Assembly: GCA_029863665.1 (NCBI GenBank)
Contig: JAOTUX010000026.1
Coordinates: forward strand, 1 to 9,735
Reading direction: 5' to 3'
Source of the DNA: Candidatus Nitrosopumilus sp.
GTDB lineage: Archaea; Thermoproteota; Nitrososphaeria; Nitrososphaerales; Nitrosopumilaceae
DNA: 9,735 nt
This document shows positions 6,741 through 9,735 of the stretch, piece by piece. The notes below the pieces were generated by a model, which had not been told where the DNA came from, did not search any database, and saw nothing but the letters and a program-made list of their open reading frames with translations. Each line of letters opens with the position of its first letter. Position 1 is the first letter of the stretch. Both the position numbers and the translations under genes were made by a program.

Positions 6741-7055
6741 ACTGGAATTGCAATTGGTGATAGGATTTCAATTAAAAAAATAAAGACAATAGCTGCAGAA
6801 AAAATAGTAGTTGCACCATTAGAGGCAATTCCTCCAATCGATGAAAGATATCTTGCAGATGCTTTAGATGGAGTTCCTTTGATTAAAGGAGATAATGTAA
6901 TGGTACCATATTTTGGTGGGCGTTTAACTTTTCAAGTAATAGGAGTAACACCGTTGTCTGCTGATGCAGTTATAATTACTCCAAAAACTGTTTTCCATAT
7001 TGCAGAAACAAGCAAAAAAATCAGAGTCATCATGACAAGGTTCAGCAGATCATAA
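6741..7055 (+). pseudogene. Partial Cdc48 (VCP-like AAA ATPase): second half of the N-domain only
   Basis: The frame from 6741 reads TGIAIGDRISIKKIKTIAAEK, then VVAPLEAIPPIDERYLADAL, GVPLIKGDNVMVPYFGGRL, FQVIGVTP and AVIITPKTVFHIAE. This is the CDC48 domain-2 part of the N-terminal substrate/cofactor-binding region, as in thaumarchaeal Cdc48. The first N-subdomain (about 80 residues) and both AAA modules (over 500 residues) are missing. The codon immediately before the homologous frame is TAG (6738-6740), so there is no normal start. The similarity ends near 7020 and the frame runs out at a TAA at 7053-7055. The remaining part has no internal stop or shift, so the copy looks fairly recent. 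It is most simply a duplicated piece of a chromosomal cdc48 gene caught in this accessory region. Confidence 0.8.
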
Positions 7056-7141
7056 ACAAAATCGTAAACATCAAGAGTCTGCAAAGAGACGAGTTTGATG
7101 AATTGATTTCAGATATCAGGGAATTATACAAAGAAGAATAG
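7020..7141 (+). pseudogene. Unidentified C-terminal gene fragment fused to the Cdc48 piece
   Basis: In a frame shifted from the Cdc48 fragment, this reads HHDKVQQIINKIVNIKSLQRDEFDELISDIRELYKEE and stops at TAG (7139-7141). The charged, amphipathic, helical pattern is what one expects of a protein C-terminus, and the switch from Cdc48-like to this sequence occurs near 7020. I do not recognise the family. It may be the other side of the deletion or recombination joint that created the Cdc48 fragment. Confidence 0.35.
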
Positions 7142-7284
7142 TATTAGGCAAATGACAAGAGCATATCAGTTAGTATCATGAGAGAATCAGCCAAACCAAT
7201 CAAGAAAACACAAAACATCTCTAGGGCTAGCGGAGGATCAATCCTCATGTTTTGTTAGCATAAATAATTTATACTTCGTCTACC
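7142..7284. other. Intergenic stretch without a convincing gene
   Basis: This contains a 26-residue open frame on the plus strand (7178-7258) and a short inverted repeat, GAGGAT/ATCCTC, at 7233-7246, followed by a T-rich ATGTTTTGTT. The repeat could be a weak terminator. No further gene can be supported. Confidence 0.3.
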
Positions 7285-7413
7285 TTAAGACCAAATGACT
7301 GAATCCATAATCAAATTTTTGGAATAGTTTTCATTTTTTAAATAATCATAGATTGCATTACCACTAACACTAGTTACTAAACCAATACTTACACCAATCA
7401 TAATATCCAACAT
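7285..7413 (-). CDS. Small single-span membrane protein, 42 residues
   Basis: The frame starts at ATG 7413 and ends at TAA (7285-7287). Residues about 2-16 (LDIMIGVSIGLVTSV) are hydrophobic enough for a short membrane anchor, followed by a polar tail with Asn, Lys and Tyr. A TTTAAA box at 7441-7446, 28-33 bases before the ATG, predicts a leader of only a few bases. The promoter and the membrane-anchor-plus-tail design make this more credible than a chance frame. It lies between the VirB4-like gene and the cargo on the same strand. The function is unknown. It is too short to be an ordinary VirB2-type pilin, but small membrane partners of secretion systems remain possible. Confidence 0.5.
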   Translation of the reverse strand: MLDIMIGVSIGLVTSVSGNAIYDYLKNENYSKNLIMDSVIWS

Positions 7414-7440
7414 CTCACAAGTATAATACAAAAAACAGGA

Positions 7441-7446
7441 TTTAAA
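7441..7446 (-). promoter_or_regulatory. TATA box of the 42-residue membrane protein gene
   Basis: TTTAAA is palindromic and sits 28-33 bases upstream of ATG 7413 on the minus strand, the expected spacing for a very short leader. Confidence 0.45.
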
Positions 7447-7613
7447 GATGATCATAAACACTTCTCATTAAACAAATAACTTCAAATTAATTATTTAACT
7501 GCAAAAAAGAGGACCAAAGAAAAGAAATAGTTGTGCCAAGATGTTAGAGCCTGACCTAAATTATTGGATCCTTAAAATTATGAAACCAATTTTGTGGTAT
7601 TACACTAAACCTT
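7447..7613. other. AT-rich intergenic stretch downstream of the VirB4-like gene
   Basis: No open frame, strong hairpin or repeat was seen. This is where the 3' end of the VirB4-like transcript and one edge of the inserted cargo should lie. Confidence 0.4.
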
Positions 7614-9467
7614 TTACTCAGTAGGTGTAGTACCAAACATCTTTTGCTCTTCTTCAGTTGGCTCAAACTTTGTTACTACCTTATAGTCATCAGCCAAAAA
7701 TAATGCCTGACCTGCAGTAAATTTAGTGAGATAGTCCCGTTCATGCTCTGAGAGTTTCAACACATCTCGAGCATCATCAGCTGCCTGCTCACCTAGTCCA
7801 AGCATTATTTTAGTTGCCATGTTATCAATTATTTTTCCTATTCCACCTGAATCTGATGAAATGTCATCTACTCTTTGTGACACAAATACAAACATGATGT
7901 TTACCTTTCGACCCATCCTCACTATCATGTCGATATATTTTGCAGTACGTGGCATCTTAAACATGCGCCATGCCTCATCTATCACTATTATTTTTCTAGT
8001 TTTTACTGGCAGGTCATTGCATATCTTGTAGATTTTGTTTAGAAGTAACACAAGTATCATTGCTTCAGATTCAGAAGCTGTGCTTCCAGTTCCCATGGAT
8101 AGAATGATTTTTTTCTGAGTTGTAATTTTTGGAGAGCCAGAGATTATCTTTGAGAGTGGACCATCTATCAAATGCTCCAAATATGCCCGGTCTTTTTTAT
8201 CTAGCATTTTATAAAATTCTGAAATACTCTTTGCCTTGTCTGAATATTTTTGGAACTGTATTCTAGTAGTGTCAGGTGCATGTGTAATTTCTCCCAGAAT
8301 GTCTGCTGCATCAGATGGCTTTAGAATTTGAAACGGATCTAATCCGAGTTCATCTGCACCTGTAATGTCAATCTTTTGCATCCCTAAAAATTCTGCAATA
8401 GAGCCGTACTCGTTTGTTGGATCAATGATGTATATGTGCGAGTCGGGATATTTCTGAGATAATCTGTAGATTAATAATTTTGTAGTAAATGATTTTCCAC
8501 TACCAGACGTTCCAATGACTCCAACATTGAGATTAGTTCTTTTTAGAATATCAAATATTACAGGACCCTTTGTTATGATGTTTCTACCAACTGGAATTCC
8601 ATTTGGTAATTCCAGCATATCAGCTGATGCAAACGCATACAAAATACTACAAGACCCTAAATCAAAAGTTAATTTTTGTCCAAATCCTTCAAAGAATACT
8701 TTGGCCTGCTGAGATTGTATTATGTGAAATGAGCCTTTTTGCTGTCTTGTCTTTTCGATAAACTTTTTCTCTTCTGCTTTTAGTTGCTTTTTGTCTGGCG
8801 TCATGACAGTACAGTTTACAATAATTTCATAGAGCTTAGTCTCGCTGCGATTTAGCAAATTTCTGGTGTTTACTGCTTTATGGTATAGCTCCTTTGATTG
8901 AGAGCTGGACTTTGCGTCTTCTTCAATAAAATGAATAAACCTGTTTAGTCTGATTTCAGCGTCATTGTTCTCAATTGGTATACACCACATCTGTATGTGA
9001 GAGCATGCAGTAAATATTCCAGTAATCCATGCATATGACAATCTTGCAGGAAGGGATTCGAGACAATATGTAGCAGCATACATGGGATCTGATTCCACAC
9101 CATCTATCAATTCAGTTACCATCATTGACTTTAGATACTCTTTTTTCACCATTACATTTGGGGGTCTCTGCTCTGATGCAAAGTCAAACTTTATCTGGTT
9201 TAGGATGTCTGATAGTGGCTCATTTGATTCAATGTGTACCTGCATTACAGGCATTGGCTTTTGCCTACCCTCAATTGTGATTAGCATAATCTTTTTTGAC
9301 ATTGTAATACGGACAGGTTTTTCAATTACGCGTAACACATCAAAGAACTGGCCCAATTTCTTTTGCTTGTTTTCTTCAGATAGATTGAGAAAATTGCCGG
9401 GTGTGATGATGTAACCATACTCAAAGTGAGAAATTAGTTTGTTTGATTTTCCTCCCAATAGATTCAT
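7614..9467 (-). CDS. VirB4/TraC-like conjugation ATPase
   Basis: This is a 617-residue P-loop ATPase that should power assembly of, or transport through, a type IV secretion or conjugation-like apparatus at the cell membrane. Walker A is GTSGSGKS at residues 319-326, preceded by NVGVIG. Walker B is KIIVIDEAW at about 492-500, with D497 and E498 and the DEAW sequence typical of VirB4/TraC/HerA-type enzymes. The segments IYIIDPTNEYGSI (about 345-357), FVFVSQRVDDI and NMATKIMLGLG further support the VirB4 RecA-like fold. Residues 1-290 form the variable N-terminal half found in VirB4 proteins; there is no membrane span, which fits a peripheral membrane ATPase. All visible catalytic residues are intact. 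The ATG at 9467 has TTTTAA 21-26 bases upstream, fitting a leaderless transcript. The partner VirB6-like gene is on the same strand but 5.8 kb away. The closest functional analogue may be CedB of the crenarchaeal DNA-import system. Confidence 0.92.
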   Translation of the reverse strand: MNLLGGKSNKLISHFEYGYIITPGNFLNLSEENKQKKLGQFFDVLRVIEKPVRITMSKKIMLITIEGRQKPMPVMQVHIESNEPLSDILNQIKFDFASEQRPPNVMVKKEYLKSMMVTELIDGVESDPMYAATYCLESLPARLSYAWITGIFTACSHIQMWCIPIENNDAEIRLNRFIHFIEEDAKSSSQSKELYHKAVNTRNLLNRSETKLYEIIVNCTVMTPDKKQLKAEEKKFIEKTRQQKGSFHIIQSQQAKVFFEGFGQKLTFDLGSCSILYAFASADMLELPNGIPVGRNIITKGPVIFDILKRTNLNVGVIGTSGSGKSFTTKLLIYRLSQKYPDSHIYIIDPTNEYGSIAEFLGMQKIDITGADELGLDPFQILKPSDAADILGEITHAPDTTRIQFQKYSDKAKSISEFYKMLDKKDRAYLEHLIDGPLSKIISGSPKITTQKKIILSMGTGSTASESEAMILVLLLNKIYKICNDLPVKTRKIIVIDEAWRMFKMPRTAKYIDMIVRMGRKVNIMFVFVSQRVDDISSDSGGIGKIIDNMATKIMLGLGEQAADDARDVLKLSEHERDYLTKFTAGQALFLADDYKVVTKFEPTEEEQKMFGTTPTE

Positions 9468-9487
9468 GGAATGGTATTATGGTTTAC

Positions 9488-9493
9488 TTAAAA
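9488..9493 (-). promoter_or_regulatory. Archaeal TATA box of the VirB4-like gene
   Basis: The minus strand reads TTTTAAGTAAA with the TTTTAA core 21-26 bases before the ATG at 9467. Apart from one base, the element is the same as the TTTTAAGCAAA in front of the VirB6-like gene, suggesting that the two are expressed together although they are separated. Confidence 0.6.
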
Positions 9494-9603
9494 GCAAAAG
9501 TAAATGGTATTGCATGGTACTAGTATCACTGAGCCATATTGTAACAGGCTTCTTTGTGTTTGAAAATCTGAAAGTCTAAAAGAGACATCAAAGAATGAAG
9601 ATA

Positions 9604-9735
9604 TTATAAAAAAGATAAAGTGATGGGAGATAAAGAAATTTTTCCACCCATTACTTGGAATCTATCACATTCCTTCAAAAAAGATTTTTGGAATTTGTGA
9701 TATCTTTTACATTTCTCTGTTACTCTACTGGAACA
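9604..9735 (-). CDS. Possible 3' end of a gene entering from the right edge (partial)
   Basis: A minus-strand frame is open from the window edge for 43 codons and ends in TAA (9604-9606). It reads as basic and Cys-containing (SRVTEKCKRYHKFQKSFLKE...). A T-rich stretch follows the stop on the coding strand. I recognise no family, and a 43-codon open frame in AT-rich DNA can occur by chance. If real, it would lie 137 bases upstream of the VirB4-like gene on the same strand. Confidence 0.25.
   Translation of the reverse strand, partial: CSSRVTEKCKRYHKFQKSFLKECDRFQVMGGKISLSPITLSFL

Noticed and set aside
7178..7258. 26-codon plus-strand frame containing KTQNISRASGGSIL
   Set aside because: It vaguely recalls the N-terminus of archaeal AbrB/PhoU-type regulators, but it is too short and has no promoter evidence.
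9514..9579. 21-codon plus-strand frame, possibly divergent from the VirB4-like promoter
   Set aside because: A TTAAAA sequence lies upstream, but this is the reverse of the VirB4-like TATA box. The frame is tiny and no function can be suggested.
1..9735. tRNA attachment site or CRISPR array
   Set aside because: I looked for tRNA arm motifs, spaced direct repeats and long flanking duplications around the cargo and saw none. An integration site outside the window cannot be excluded.

Overview
The window looks like an accessory region from an ammonia-oxidising archaeon (Thaumarchaeota/Nitrososphaerota, Nitrosopumilales-like). This is inferred from the low GC content, the archaeal promoters placed so that transcripts start at or almost at the start codon (TTTTAA-type boxes about 22-31 bases upstream), the Cdc48 N-domain fragment, and a VirB4/VirB6-type pair like those known in thaumarchaeal genomes. 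No rRNA, tRNA or CRISPR array was seen.

The frame of the window is two minus-strand genes of an archaeal type IV secretion/conjugation-like apparatus. At 7614-9467 is a VirB4/TraC-like ATPase with intact Walker A and B motifs. At 12-1829 is a polytopic VirB6/TrbL-like channel protein with about seven membrane segments and a long Gly/Ala/Met-rich tail. Both have the same type of promoter (TTTTAAGYAAA) and appear leaderless; the second uses a GTG start.

Between them lie about 5.8 kb of unrelated material, with three apparently intact orphan genes among decaying fragments. The intact genes are a 305-residue protein with a lysine-rich coiled coil and a beta-rich C-terminus (2375-3292, minus), a 399-residue protein with a degenerate zinc-peptidase signature (4221-5420, plus), and a 265-residue fibre-like protein with a widespread phage-tail/surface-protein-type C-terminal domain (5538-6335, minus). 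The fragments are the C-terminal end of a DUF4143-type AAA ATPase, an internally deleted IS with perfect 17-bp ends and a 9-bp target duplication, the tail of an ABC-transporter ATPase, and half of a Cdc48 N-domain. Small possible genes lie at 7285-7413 (the best supported), 6483-6623 and the right window edge.

The most economical reading is a mobile or conjugative locus whose VirB4-VirB6 interval has collected and partly lost cargo. Whether the three orphan genes form a functional set, for example a surface-attached or exported module, cannot be decided from this sequence alone.
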